From Inediibacterium massiliense (lineage in GTDB: Bacteria > Bacillota > Clostridia > Peptostreptococcales > Thermotaleaceae), in the NCBI RefSeq assembly GCF_001282725.1, contig NZ_LN876583.1, positions 104,609 to 168,608 on the forward strand: 64,000 nt of DNA, written 5' to 3'. This document shows positions 41,801-49,570 of this stretch, in pieces. Position 1 is the first letter of the stretch, and each line of letters opens with the position of its first letter. The notes under the pieces are model-generated. The model saw only the letters and a program-made list of their open reading frames with translations, made no database searches and was not told where the DNA came from. The position numbers were made by a program, and so were the translations under genes.

Positions 41801-41984
41801 TGATAAGCTTTTCTACATCTTCAGGGCTAGCTCCTGGATAAATACATTTGACCATAGCATCAGGAGAAACTACATTAGGATTTTCTTGCCTTTCCATGTC
41901 TCCATAGATAAACACTCCTGTAATGAAGACAAAAAAACAGATAAGCATTACAATACTTCTATGCTTTACGCTCCATTTTATCAT
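38892..41984 (-). CDS. RND-family efflux permease
   Basis: A 1030-residue resistance-nodulation-division transporter of the AcrB/MexF or hydrophobe-exporter type. It has twelve helices in two halves, each with a large extracytoplasmic loop. Visible family segments: IKWSVKHRSIVMLICFFVFI at the N-terminus, ECIYPGASPEDVE-type VKCIYPGASPEDVEKLI, ASLIISLSLLVANGIVANDS near residue 395 and LLGAISLMGVVVNNGIVLLD near 940. In a Gram-positive it works with a membrane-fusion lipoprotein and no outer-membrane channel. The start overlaps the adaptor stop by 1 bp (TAATG). Substrate unknown; a TetR regulator lies upstream. Confidence 0.92.
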   Translation of the reverse strand: MIKWSVKHRSIVMLICFFVFITGVFIYGDMERQENPNVVSPDAMVKCIYPGASPEDVEKLIIKPLETKINEISEIKKLESFSMDSVGVIRVSLIDLSDEKINEVWDELKDDVDQVKKDLPAEAWEPEVETDFTETYGLLMVLTGENYTYKDLKSMAEELKDQLEEDPDVKAVDLDGEIDEEVHINVDMAKLKQYKIAPSTIGKLIKAHNVNIPGGNLEIGAIKVPVQTSGEYESVEELKNTVVGISETGNPIYLKNVAEVVKKEEKKEIFVNYNNEKAIAIGVKYAEGKNMVKTSKRLHKIIDEFKGELYEGMELTNFTDQAEYVDNAIKLFEDNLISAIWLVVLVVLLAMGSRSALVVSSSIPLIIMSVFVYMKLQHMQLHQVSIASLIISLSLLVANGIVANDSMYLYMQRGFDRETSCIKGVKEVQIAILTSTLTSIASFLPLAMMQGVAGKFVKSLPILVSVALFSSYITSLTMVPALGYTFLKVKGEGKKNIFQRTLERFIPIDKLSTNLLEQYKKSLAIGLKKPKLILLVAIGALIGSLTIIPSLGVQLFPPVERDQYVIDVDVQEGSTSERTGEIVQKIGKILLEDKSVDSFMSKVGEGPLKYYITFIPNKVSTDKAQIIVNGKQKDMARIQKTLDEKITGARINVKKLEIAMPVDFPVQVRISGEDIPKLKEIAHDIKDQVDTIEGSKNVQDTFGLDSYKLSVNVNEEKANLVGLSNYDIAGTVRMAINGMEITKLKQENIDDDDLSVVMKIPDENKHNKDVLEDLFFTSTITGENIPIQHIGKIKNEFALNKIIRRDTKRTITVGMFVKDGYNIESVEKEVMKRLKNYELPKGYSMEIGGASEERNDAFTSMKVPSVIAVAIIYLILVMQFGDLREPFIIMGTIPLSFIGIIWGLKITGYPIGFMALLGAISLMGVVVNNGIVLLDYIKLVKNDYENLSEAIVEACATRIRPIMIGMITTVISLIPLGRSGGLLWAPMAYSIIFGMLVSSVLTLYVIPVAYLLMEREESIMKKLVSFMQSK

Positions 41985-43156
41985 TATTTCATCTCCTCTA
42001 CATGTACAGCTTCATCATTTTTTAGTTTGAGTTGTCCTTCTATTACAATCTTCTCTCCTAATTTTAGCCCTTCTTTTATTTCTATTTTGTCATGAATAAT
42101 ATCTCCTGGAACTACCTTTCTTTTAGAAACTTTCTTTTTCTCAGAATCATATACAAACACAGCAGCTCCTTGTGGTGTATTTAAAACTGCATCTACAGGA
42201 ACTAATACCGCCTTTTTCTTATCTAAAGGAATACGTACCTTTCCCATCATTCCTGGTTTTAACTTATGGTCTTTATTATCGATAATAATTTTTACTGGAA
42301 AAGTTCTTGTCTTTTCATCTGCTACAGCTCCTACTTCACTCACTACTCCTTCAAATTCTTTTTCTACTCCATATACATAAACTTTTGCCTTTTGCCCCTT
42401 TACAATTTTATTGATGCTTGCATCTGCCACTCCTATTTCCATTTCTACTTGATTAAGATTTCCAAGAACCATAACAGGATATCCTTGACCTACAGTTTCC
42501 CCAACCTCTGCAATCTTTTTGAGAACAATTCCATCGATAGGACTTGTAAGAGTTGTATCTGAAAGATCTGATTGAGCCTTATCTTTTGCAGCTTTTGCTT
42601 GCTCTAATTCTATTTTTGTATACACTTTAGCATCTAGTGCTTCTTGATATGTATTTTTTGCAGCTATATATTTTGTTTGTATTTCATCTAATTGAGCTGT
42701 AGAAATAGCTCCTTCTTCGTAAAGATTTTTCATTCTTTCATAATTCTTTTCAATTAAATCTAGTGCAGCCTTTGCTTGTTCAATCTTAGATGGTACTTGG
42801 CTATCCATTTTCATTCTTGAAGATTCAAGCTTTGCATTGGTTGCATCCACATTTAAGGTATAGTCATAAGCATCTAGTTTGATTAAGACATCATTTTTTT
42901 TAACTACATCTCCTTCTTCTACAAAAATATTAGAAACTACTCCTCCTGGAATTTTATATGCAATCTTTACTGTCTGAGACGGTTTGATATTTCCACTTAA
43001 ATCAATTTCTTCAGAATAAGATTGCTCATTTACATCTTCTACTGAAACAGGTTTTAAACTATTTGCCTTCACCTTTTCTTCCTTTTTACCGCATCCTGTT
43101 AAAATCAATTGAATAGATAACAAAAAAGTAAGTAATATTGCTATTTTTCTTTTCAT
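41984..43156 (-). CDS. RND efflux adaptor (membrane-fusion lipoprotein)
   Basis: The 390-residue HlyD/AcrA-type adaptor has a lipoprotein signal (LLSIQLILTGCGKKEE; lipobox LTGC), a biotinyl-lipoyl-like half (NIFVEEGDVVKKNDVLIKLD), a coiled coil (about 105-190) and the second half LTSPIDGIVLKKIAEVGETV. The C-terminal barrel follows (GQKAKVYVYGVEKEFEGVVS). Partner of the RND permease encoded 1 bp downstream. Start ATG follows AAAGGGGGAGCTAGT. Confidence 0.92.
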   Translation of the reverse strand: MKRKIAILLTFLLSIQLILTGCGKKEEKVKANSLKPVSVEDVNEQSYSEEIDLSGNIKPSQTVKIAYKIPGGVVSNIFVEEGDVVKKNDVLIKLDAYDYTLNVDATNAKLESSRMKMDSQVPSKIEQAKAALDLIEKNYERMKNLYEEGAISTAQLDEIQTKYIAAKNTYQEALDAKVYTKIELEQAKAAKDKAQSDLSDTTLTSPIDGIVLKKIAEVGETVGQGYPVMVLGNLNQVEMEIGVADASINKIVKGQKAKVYVYGVEKEFEGVVSEVGAVADEKTRTFPVKIIIDNKDHKLKPGMMGKVRIPLDKKKAVLVPVDAVLNTPQGAAVFVYDSEKKKVSKRKVVPGDIIHDKIEIKEGLKLGEKIVIEGQLKLKNDEAVHVEEMK

Positions 43157-43247
43157 ACTAGCTCCCCCTTTACAAAGTATTATTCCTCATATGTTCATTA
43201 TAGTTGAATATCTATTCAACAGTCAAGAATTCCTACTTCTCACATTA

Positions 43248-43835
43248 TCACTTTTCATCTATCACTAGACCATGTAAAATAATGTCTACCATATCATGTA
43301 AAGCTTCTCTTAAGGTAATATCATTTTTCATTAAAAAATTTCTATCTACTAATGCCATAATTGACTCTACTATCATTTGTCTTAAAATAACACTATTCAC
43401 TTTTCTTAACTTTCCACTTTCAATACCCTCCTTAATAAGCTTTTCTTCAGGCTTCCATTCATTGACCCAACTTTGTACCATTCTCCATTGTTTAGGATAA
43501 TACTGTTTCATTTCATAAAATTTACTAATATACATCAGTCTTGGATCATTAGGAAGAATCATAGCAGTTGCTTTTAATTTTTCAATAGGATCTAAATCTT
43601 TATTTTGTAAAATTTCATCTTCTTTTTCTTGTATCTGTTTAAAAAAATGTTCTATAATTGCTTCTATTAACGCTTCTTTAGAAGTGAAATTTTCATACAA
43701 TGTTCTTTTACTTACTCCTAATCTTTTGGCCAAATCGCTCATAGTAAATTTTATTCCTTTTTCCCCTGTTTCTTCAATGGCTCCTTGGATAATTCTCGTC
43801 CTCATCCGCATCACTTCTTTCATGTATGTAATCAT
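43248..43835 (-). CDS. TetR/AcrR-family regulator
   Basis: The 195-residue repressor-type protein has an N-terminal helix-turn-helix (AIEETGEKGIKFTMSDLAKR, LGVSKRTLYENFTSKEALIE) and an alpha-helical ligand domain. It lies 91 bp upstream of the adaptor-permease pair in the same direction, so it is their probable regulator. The start is uncertain: ATG codons at 43835, 43823, 43811 and 43805 are all in frame, and none has a strong ribosome site; the conserved part begins near the last two. Confidence 0.85.
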   Translation of the reverse strand: MITYMKEVMRMRTRIIQGAIEETGEKGIKFTMSDLAKRLGVSKRTLYENFTSKEALIEAIIEHFFKQIQEKEDEILQNKDLDPIEKLKATAMILPNDPRLMYISKFYEMKQYYPKQWRMVQSWVNEWKPEEKLIKEGIESGKLRKVNSVILRQMIVESIMALVDRNFLMKNDITLREALHDMVDIILHGLVIDEK

Positions 43836-43926
43836 AAAACTATTTTAGTTTTTTCAGTACCAATATTATTCTAACACCCTCCTTCATTCCTGTCAAACAA
43901 TATTTTCCTATTCATTATATACAAAA

Positions 43927-43951
43927 AAGATGAAAGAATATCTTTCATCTC
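43927..43951 (-). terminator. distal copy of the TerD-operon terminator
   Basis: GATGAAAGAATATCTTTCATC hairpin with a T-run on the minus strand. The diverged proximal copy is at 44156-44180; repeat element 5 lies between. Confidence 0.7.
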
Positions 43952-43976
43952 AGACTGCTGACAAACTATTTTTTAG

Positions 43977-44145
43977 CAAAGTCATAAAAATAAGAAACAT
44001 TTATTAAGAATTTGTGAAAATATAGAATAAGTAAGAAAATGATTAGCATTACACTGTTTGAGCATAGCGAGTTTGTAATGCTATTTTCGATCGTTTCTAT
44101 ATATTTTTCAAATTTGAAAATTTAGTAACGTTTTTTATGACTTTG
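43977..44145. repeat. palindromic repeat element 5
   Basis: A 169-bp copy with CAAAGTCATAAAA/TTTTATGACTTTG ends and the TAGCATTACA/TGTAATGCTA stem. It fills the TetR-TerD gap between two terminator hairpin copies. Non-coding. Confidence 0.88.
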
Positions 44146-44155
44146 TCTACAAACT

Positions 44156-44180
44156 CAGATCAAAGAATATCTTTCACCTT
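44156..44180 (-). terminator. TerD-operon terminator, proximal degenerate copy
   Basis: It reads CAGATCAAAGAATATCTTTC then ACCTT, so the outer stem has two changes relative to 43927-43951 and no T-run. It is probably no longer a terminator. Confidence 0.5.
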
Positions 44181-44188
44181 TAGAAATT

Positions 44189-44701
44189 TCATTCTAAAAT
44201 ATGGACATCATATATTTTCTTCATACAAGAAACAATCTCTTTTTCGCTTTCATAAAAAATAGTATTCCATTTCCACAAATCTTTATATAGATAAATTTCA
44301 CCTACAATCACATTTTTACATTCTTTCGTATTTATGCTTTGATGTATATGAAAACTTCTTTCATTTTTTTGAATCTCTAAAGAAAATTCTAATTCTCTAT
44401 TTTCCCTCACATCTTCATATATAGTAACTCCACAAACCATTTTTTTTATTTTTTCATCTATTTGATCCATGTGCATTTTAAATTTTCTTTCGTCTTCATC
44501 ATAAAATATGCTCTTACAAATACTATAGGGTTGATTGTAAAAAATAATATTATTTTTATTCACTTGATTTTTTTCATCCATCATCCAAATCATTAAATCT
44601 ATAGATGTAGAAATTTCATGGTCCATTTTTATAAAAACATCAAAAGGTTCTCTTATTTTTCCTAATTCTGCTTTCTGCCCTTTAATAAGATTTTGAATCA
44701 T
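44189..44701 (-). CDS. divergent TerD-domain protein
   Basis: The 170 residues fit a TerD fold: IQNLIKGQKAELGK at the N-terminus, DLMIWMMDEKNQVNKNNIIF, FYNQPYS, KKMVCGVTIYED and VGEIYLYKDLWKWNTIFYE match the ordered TerD motifs. The acidic calcium-binding GDGDDE loop is weak (DEDERKFKMHMD). TerD proteins are linked with tellurite and stress responses. ATG at 44701 follows GGAGATTAAA; the open frame upstream overlaps the previous gene and is not used. Last gene of the XpaC-TelA operon. Confidence 0.75.
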   Translation of the reverse strand: MIQNLIKGQKAELGKIREPFDVFIKMDHEISTSIDLMIWMMDEKNQVNKNNIIFYNQPYSICKSIFYDEDERKFKMHMDQIDEKIKKMVCGVTIYEDVRENRELEFSLEIQKNERSFHIHQSINTKECKNVIVGEIYLYKDLWKWNTIFYESEKEIVSCMKKIYDVHILE

Positions 44702-44702
44702 T

Positions 44703-45479
44703 TTAATCTCCACCTTCAAAATCAAATTGTAAATATAAAAAAACAATAAATTGATGTGTATGTGCATATTCTAAAAGCTCATATACAGAAAGCTCTTTAT
44801 TTTTTTGAAAAAGTATAGTCTCCGTATCTACTTTTATAGAATATTCTAATGAATTTACATTATTTATAGGACAAATACAATCTTTATAAAAAGTTGTCCA
44901 TAAATTTACTAAAAATATTTTTACTTCTTCTGAACATTTTTTATTCCAATGTATAAAATGAGTGATATATTTCTTTAATTTCTCTCTACTAAGAATCATT
45001 TGATTCATTTGTTTTTGTTCATATTGTGATAATTCTAAATAAGTATTTTTCCTTACCATTTCAAAATGTTTCTCGTCATGATCTTCTTCTATAATATACT
45101 CTATATCTCCCGAAACAATATATTTTTTCAATATTTCGCTATGATGATAGGCATGGTAGAAAAAATATTCCAAATCTGTACAAACTCTACTCATATTTTT
45201 AAAAATTTTCTTTGCAGAATCTGTAATAGGCTCCACCCTAAAATACCCATTAAACAATCCTTCCAAATGGTCTGAAATATGATGCACCTCTAATACAATA
45301 TTGTCTTTTTTATTTTTAGAGTAGATTCTTAAAATTTTCAGTTCATCAATAGAATGGAATATATCCCTAAAATAGAAAATATGACTTTTCATATGAAAAT
45401 CAGGATTTTTTAAACTGCTGATTAAGCTTTCTATCTCAAAATAAGATTTGATCCACTCTATACATTCTTGTTTATTCAT
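44703..45479 (-). CDS. 258-residue protein of unknown function in the TelA operon
   Basis: I do not recognise a family. The protein is soluble, largely helical and rich in His, Tyr and Glu (FFYHAYHHSEILKKYIVSGD; THFIHWNKKCSEEVKIFLVN). No signal peptide or membrane segment is seen. It sits between telA (10-bp gap) and the TerD gene (stop directly followed by the TerD ATG), so it is very likely part of the same stress-response unit. Confidence 0.7.
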   Translation of the reverse strand: MNKQECIEWIKSYFEIESLISSLKNPDFHMKSHIFYFRDIFHSIDELKILRIYSKNKKDNIVLEVHHISDHLEGLFNGYFRVEPITDSAKKIFKNMSRVCTDLEYFFYHAYHHSEILKKYIVSGDIEYIIEEDHDEKHFEMVRKNTYLELSQYEQKQMNQMILSREKLKKYITHFIHWNKKCSEEVKIFLVNLWTTFYKDCICPINNVNSLEYSIKVDTETILFQKNKELSVYELLEYAHTHQFIVFLYLQFDFEGGD

Positions 45480-45489
45480 TTTAATCCCC

Positions 45490-46650
45490 TTATTTATATT
45501 GACTTTTATACTCTAAAAGCTTTTGTTTCTGTATATTTTCAAGCTCTGTTAATTCTTTTTCTATATTTGCTCTCTTCATCTTTCCTTCTTCATAAATTTT
45601 CATAGACCCTTCAATAGTTTCAAGTAGCTTTTGATGGGTTTCTTTTAATGTCTCTATACTGATCACTCCTCTTTCACTTTCTTTTGCAATTTCTATGGTA
45701 TTTACTTTTAAAAGCTCTGCATTTTGCTTTAACATATTTTCAGTCGTATCTGAAACCTTCTTTTGAATTTCTAAAGCTGATTTTTGCTTATTTAATGAAA
45801 TAGCCAGAGCAATTTGGTTTTTCCAAATAGGAATGGTTGTTAGAATACTTGCTTGAATTTTACTTGCTAGTATTTTGTCATTGCTTTGCATAAGTCTAAT
45901 TTGTGGAAGAGTTTGAATAGAAATTTCTCTACTCAATTTTAAATCGTGAATTCTTTTTTCTACTTCACTCAGTAGTTGTACAAAGTCATTGTATCTTTGT
46001 ATATCTAACATATCTTGAGTCTTTTGGGCCTGTTCTTTTAAATTTACTAAAGTATTGTCCTTTAATTCTTTATACTTTAATTCTCCTGCTGCAATGTATA
46101 ATTCCAATTGATGAAGATATTCCATATTTTTTTCATATAAAATATCTAATACATTTACATCTCTTATGAGTTCTTTCCTTGCTGTATCTAAAGATATTAC
46201 AATTTTATCTACTGTTTGGGTCACATTTTCCACCTGAATTTTGGCTTTTTCTATACTATTTCTAAGTTTTCCGAAAAAAGGAATATTACTCATAATAGAT
46301 TTTTTTTCTTGAAACTTTTCTATATCGATTTGCTTAATAGTAGTTAACAGAGATGTAAGATCACTTCCAATATGTCCTGTATCTTTTGTTTTCACCCCTT
46401 CTAATATACCATCTGCAAACTTTGCAATGTTTCCTTGTATTTCCATTCCAAAGTTTCCTATACTGTTTGTCTCTTCCATTGTTATTTCTCTTTTTAAATC
46501 CTTTACTCTTTCTAATTCCACTTCATTAAATTTATTCAAATCCATAGAACTATCTCGTTTTTTTTCTAAAGCTAATTCTTTATTTTCTTGTCTTTGAATT
46601 TCTGTCACGTTCTTTTGTTCTGCTTCATTCAATAGATCCTCAAAGCTCAT
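45490..46650 (-). CDS. telA: toxic anion resistance protein TelA
   Basis: The 386-residue TelA/YaaN-family protein is almost entirely alpha-helical and coiled. Typical family parts are SIMSNIPFFGKLRNSIEKAK near residue 115, LIRDVNVLDILYEKNMEYLH near 165 and TIPIWKNQIALAISLNKQKS near 275. Family members are linked to tellurite and other stress resistance; the mechanism is unknown. ATG at 46650 is chosen because GGAGGAG lies 7 nt upstream; the ATG 5 codons earlier overlaps that ribosome site. It is directly downstream of an XpaC-like gene, the same order as xpaC-yaaN in Bacillus. Confidence 0.9.
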   Translation of the reverse strand: MSFEDLLNEAEQKNVTEIQRQENKELALEKKRDSSMDLNKFNEVELERVKDLKREITMEETNSIGNFGMEIQGNIAKFADGILEGVKTKDTGHIGSDLTSLLTTIKQIDIEKFQEKKSIMSNIPFFGKLRNSIEKAKIQVENVTQTVDKIVISLDTARKELIRDVNVLDILYEKNMEYLHQLELYIAAGELKYKELKDNTLVNLKEQAQKTQDMLDIQRYNDFVQLLSEVEKRIHDLKLSREISIQTLPQIRLMQSNDKILASKIQASILTTIPIWKNQIALAISLNKQKSALEIQKKVSDTTENMLKQNAELLKVNTIEIAKESERGVISIETLKETHQKLLETIEGSMKIYEEGKMKRANIEKELTELENIQKQKLLEYKSQYK

Positions 46651-46665
46651 TTTAATCTCCTCCAT

Positions 46666-47109
46666 TTAAAAGTCTGATTGAATCAAATCTCGTATGGTCT
46701 TTAAATCGATCTTTAAATTTATTTTTTTTTGTTCTTTTATATTATTGATAGTTTCATAAAGTTTTTGATTCATCTTTTCAATCGTATGAATCAGTTCTTT
46801 TTTTAATGTTTTATCTTCCTCATAAGCTGTTACAATCTCAGTAATCATAGGAATGTATTTAAAAAATAAAAGCTCTTGTACAGACATGATTTCTTCTTCA
46901 TTTTCTTTATAAAATTCTATAACAAACGTATAGTATGATACAAAAGAATACAAACTTACAAAAATTTGTTTATCTTTTTCTTGATATAAAATATTTTCTA
47001 TATTCTCTAATGCTTCTTTTGCCTCATCTATGCTATTATGGTTATCATTATTATTTTTTATATGATTGTCTTGGTTTTTTCTTTTGAATAGATGAAATAT
47101 TTTCACCAC
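46666..47109 (-). CDS. XpaC-like protein upstream of telA
   Basis: The 147-residue helical protein starts KIFHLFKRKNQDNHIKNNND and then has a linker and helices (IDEAKEALENIENILYQEKD; MITEIVTAYEEDKTLKKELI). Its position directly before telA and its helical composition suggest the XpaC family, but the motif match is weak. Possible peripheral partner of TelA. No recognisable active site. Confidence 0.6.
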   Translation of the reverse strand: MVKIFHLFKRKNQDNHIKNNNDNHNSIDEAKEALENIENILYQEKDKQIFVSLYSFVSYYTFVIEFYKENEEEIMSVQELLFFKYIPMITEIVTAYEEDKTLKKELIHTIEKMNQKLYETINNIKEQKKINLKIDLKTIRDLIQSDF

Positions 47110-47250
47110 ATCCTTTTTGAAATTGAAAGAATTTTCTACTATATTATATCAAATCCTGCAAAACTGGCAAAGGTCTATTCATCTTATTTATTGAAGGATC
47201 TTTCTATATATTATACAATAGAACTAATATGATATTTGGGAGTGAGACCA

Positions 47251-47685
47251 TTGATCAGCAATGAAATAGAAAAAAAATTAAAAGAGAAGGGATATAAACT
47301 AACTTACCAAAGAAAAGCAATATTAGAAATTTTAATCCAACATGAACAACAATTTCTAACAGCAGAAGAAATTTATATAAAAGTCAAAAAAGATCTTCCT
47401 CAAATCAATTTTTCTACTGTTTATAGAAACTTAGAAATTCTTGAAAAAATAAATATGATTCACAAAATCAATATAGAAAACAAGCCTTCTCAATATGAAC
47501 TTATTTTACATGATGATCATCACCACCATGTCATTTGTAAAAGTTGCGGAAAAACTCAACCTATTCATTTTTGTCCACTCAAACAAATCATTGAATCTCT
47601 AGAAGATAAAGATTTTACATTGACAGAACATAAATTTGAACTTTATGGATACTGCTCTAATTGCACAAAAAAAAATAAGGAATAA
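47251..47685 (+). CDS. Fur-family metalloregulator
   Basis: The 144-residue protein of the Fur/Zur/PerR family has a winged helix (KGYKLTYQRKAILEILIQHE; FSTVYRNLEILEKINMIHKI) and the metal-binding HDDHHHHVICKSCGKTQPI with a second pair CSNC near the end, giving two CxxC-type zinc positions. Which metal it senses cannot be read; the histidine-rich HDDHHHHVICKSCGK form and the CPLKQI segment are often seen in Zur- or Fur-like proteins. TTG at 47251 with GGGAGTGAG upstream is preferred over a TTG 5 codons earlier, which overlaps that ribosome site. It stands alone, divergent from the telA operon. Confidence 0.88.
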   Translation: MISNEIEKKLKEKGYKLTYQRKAILEILIQHEQQFLTAEEIYIKVKKDLPQINFSTVYRNLEILEKINMIHKINIENKPSQYELILHDDHHHHVICKSCGKTQPIHFCPLKQIIESLEDKDFTLTEHKFELYGYCSNCTKKNKE

Positions 47686-47810
47686 GTCTATTTTCTGAAT
47701 ATTTAAACTTTAAACAAGCTATTGCTATTTTTTATATGAAGTGCTATCATTTTATCAAGCAGTCATGACTATTTAACTTTATTAACTTAATATTTTCGGA
47801 TGATGATAAT

Positions 47811-47960
47811 GGGAGAGAGATGCGAATGCATCCACCGAAGGGGTTAAGCTTTCAGGTAAAAGGACCGTTATCGGACGAGCCTCTGGAGAGACTCAGTATG
47901 AGCACCGAAGGAGCAAGCCATAGTTATATGGTGAATCTCTCAGGTAAAAGGACAGAGTAT
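47811..47960 (+). ncRNA. tandem glycine riboswitch
   Basis: Two glycine aptamers stand in tandem. The first contains GGGAGAGA, CACCGAAGGGGTTAAGC and TTCAGGTAAAAGGAC; the second contains CTGGAGAGA, GCACCGAAGGAGCAAGC and CTCAGGTAAAAGGACAGAG. These are the conserved gcvT motif boxes. A terminator follows at 47988-48015, and the controlled gene is an alanine/glycine symporter at 48099. Confidence 0.96.
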
Positions 47961-47987
47961 CATGATTTATATCATCATGTTCTAGAG

Positions 47988-48015
47988 GCCAAATCACATA
48001 GGATTTGGCTTTTAT
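47988..48015 (+). terminator. expression-platform terminator of the glycine riboswitch
   Basis: GCCAAATC/GATTTGGC with a short loop is followed by CTTTTATTT. It lies 28 bp after the second aptamer and upstream of the symporter start, the position expected for transcriptional control. Confidence 0.8.
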
Positions 48016-48098
48016 TTATAATTTATGCATTTTTGTATAAATTATAGTAAAAGTCTTCCTTTATCGTTTTTAAGTTTAAAACAAAAGGAGGAAAAATA

Positions 48099-49475
48099 AT
48101 GGAAAAATTAACTTATCTTTTAAATCAAATCGATGCATTTGTATGGGGACCTCCCCTACTCATTCTTTTAGTAGGAACTGGTATTTATCTAACTATTCGT
48201 TTAGGACTGTTACAAGTCTTTAAATTACCCCTTGCTCTAAAATATTTATTTTCAAAAGATGATGATCATACTGGTGAAGGTGATGTATCTAGCTTTGCTG
48301 CTTTGTGTACAGCACTTGCCGCAACTATTGGTACAGGTAATATTGTAGGTGTAGCAACTGCTATTAAAGCAGGTGGTCCTGGTTCATTATTTTGGATGTG
48401 GATTGCGGCTTTCTTTGGTATGGCAACAAAGTATGCAGAAGGACTTTTAGCTGTAAAATACAGAGTTGTAGATAAAAACGGTCAAATGTCTGGTGGACCT
48501 ATGTACTATATTGAAAGAGGTCTTGGAAATAAATTATTAGCTAAAATGTTTGCATTATTTGGAATTGGAGTAGCATTCTTTGGAATCGGTACCTTTCCAC
48601 AAGTAAATGCCATTACAAATGCTGCAAAACTCACTTTAAATATGCCAATTATTGTTTCATCTGTGATTCTTACTCTTCTAGTAGCTTTGGTTACTTTAGG
48701 AGGAATCAAAAGTATTGCAAAAGTATCAGAATTAATCGTTCCATTTATGGCTGTATTTTATATTATTGGTTCTTTAATTATTCTTATTTTAAATATTGAT
48801 TTAGTTCCTCAAACTATAGGACTCGTTTTAAAAAGCGCATTTACTCCTACTGCAGCAACAGGAGGATTTTTAGGAGCTACTGTAATGTTTGCTCTTCGTA
48901 ATGGAGTAGCCAGAGGGGTATTTTCTAATGAATCTGGTCTTGGAAGTGCACCTATTGCATCTGCAGCTGCAAAAACAAAGTCTTGTGTTCGTCAAGGTCT
49001 TATATCTATGACAGGAACATTCTTTGATACCATTGTAGTATGTACTATGACAGGTTTGGTTCTTGTTTTAACAGGTGCTTGGTGTTCTGATGTTGAAGGA
49101 GCTGCCATGACCAATTTGGCATTTAGTGAAGCTCTTCCAGGACTTGGTCAATATATTGTTACAATAGGACTTATGTTCTTTGCTTTTACTACTATATTAG
49201 GTTGGAATTATTATGGCGAAAGATGTACTGAATATTTATTTGGAATAAAAGGAATCAAACCTTTTAAAATTATATATATTCTTCTTGTAGCTAGTGGAGC
49301 TTTCTTAAAATTAGATATGATTTGGATCTTAGCAGATATTGTAAATGGTTTGATGGCTATTCCAAACTTAATTGGTTTGATTGGATTAAGTGGAATCATC
49401 GTAACTGAAACAAAAGTATTCTTTGAACAAATGAAGCAAGAAAAAAATTCTTTACAAAATAAAAAAGCAGCTTAG
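48099..49475 (+). CDS. sodium:alanine/glycine symporter (AgcS family)
   Basis: A 458-residue inner-membrane protein with about 11 helices, of the AGCS family (alanine or glycine: cation symporter). The signature GGPGSLFWMWIAAFFGMATK near residue 90 and NGVARGVFSNESGLGSAPIA near 268 are diagnostic. It is controlled by the glycine riboswitch upstream, so glycine is the likely substrate or a closely linked metabolite. ATG has AAGGAGGAAAAATA upstream. Glycine is also the product of the threonine pathway encoded at 53522-55682. Confidence 0.94.
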   Translation: MEKLTYLLNQIDAFVWGPPLLILLVGTGIYLTIRLGLLQVFKLPLALKYLFSKDDDHTGEGDVSSFAALCTALAATIGTGNIVGVATAIKAGGPGSLFWMWIAAFFGMATKYAEGLLAVKYRVVDKNGQMSGGPMYYIERGLGNKLLAKMFALFGIGVAFFGIGTFPQVNAITNAAKLTLNMPIIVSSVILTLLVALVTLGGIKSIAKVSELIVPFMAVFYIIGSLIILILNIDLVPQTIGLVLKSAFTPTAATGGFLGATVMFALRNGVARGVFSNESGLGSAPIASAAAKTKSCVRQGLISMTGTFFDTIVVCTMTGLVLVLTGAWCSDVEGAAMTNLAFSEALPGLGQYIVTIGLMFFAFTTILGWNYYGERCTEYLFGIKGIKPFKIIYILLVASGAFLKLDMIWILADIVNGLMAIPNLIGLIGLSGIIVTETKVFFEQMKQEKNSLQNKKAA

Positions 49476-49476
49476 A

Positions 49477-49503
49477 GAATGTACATTTGTACATTCTTTT
49501 TTT
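49477..49503 (+). terminator. terminator after the AgcS gene
   Basis: GAATGTAC/GTACATTC stem followed by a run of T residues, directly after the stop codon. Confidence 0.88.
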
Positions 49504-49570
49504 ATAGAGTAAAATATATTTTTTTGGGTATACAAAGTAAAGATGCAAAAAATAATGAAGGAGATGCTTT

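Noticed and set aside
47820..48047. 75-codon ORF on the plus strand
   Set aside because: It lies entirely over the glycine riboswitch and its terminator and has no ribosome site.
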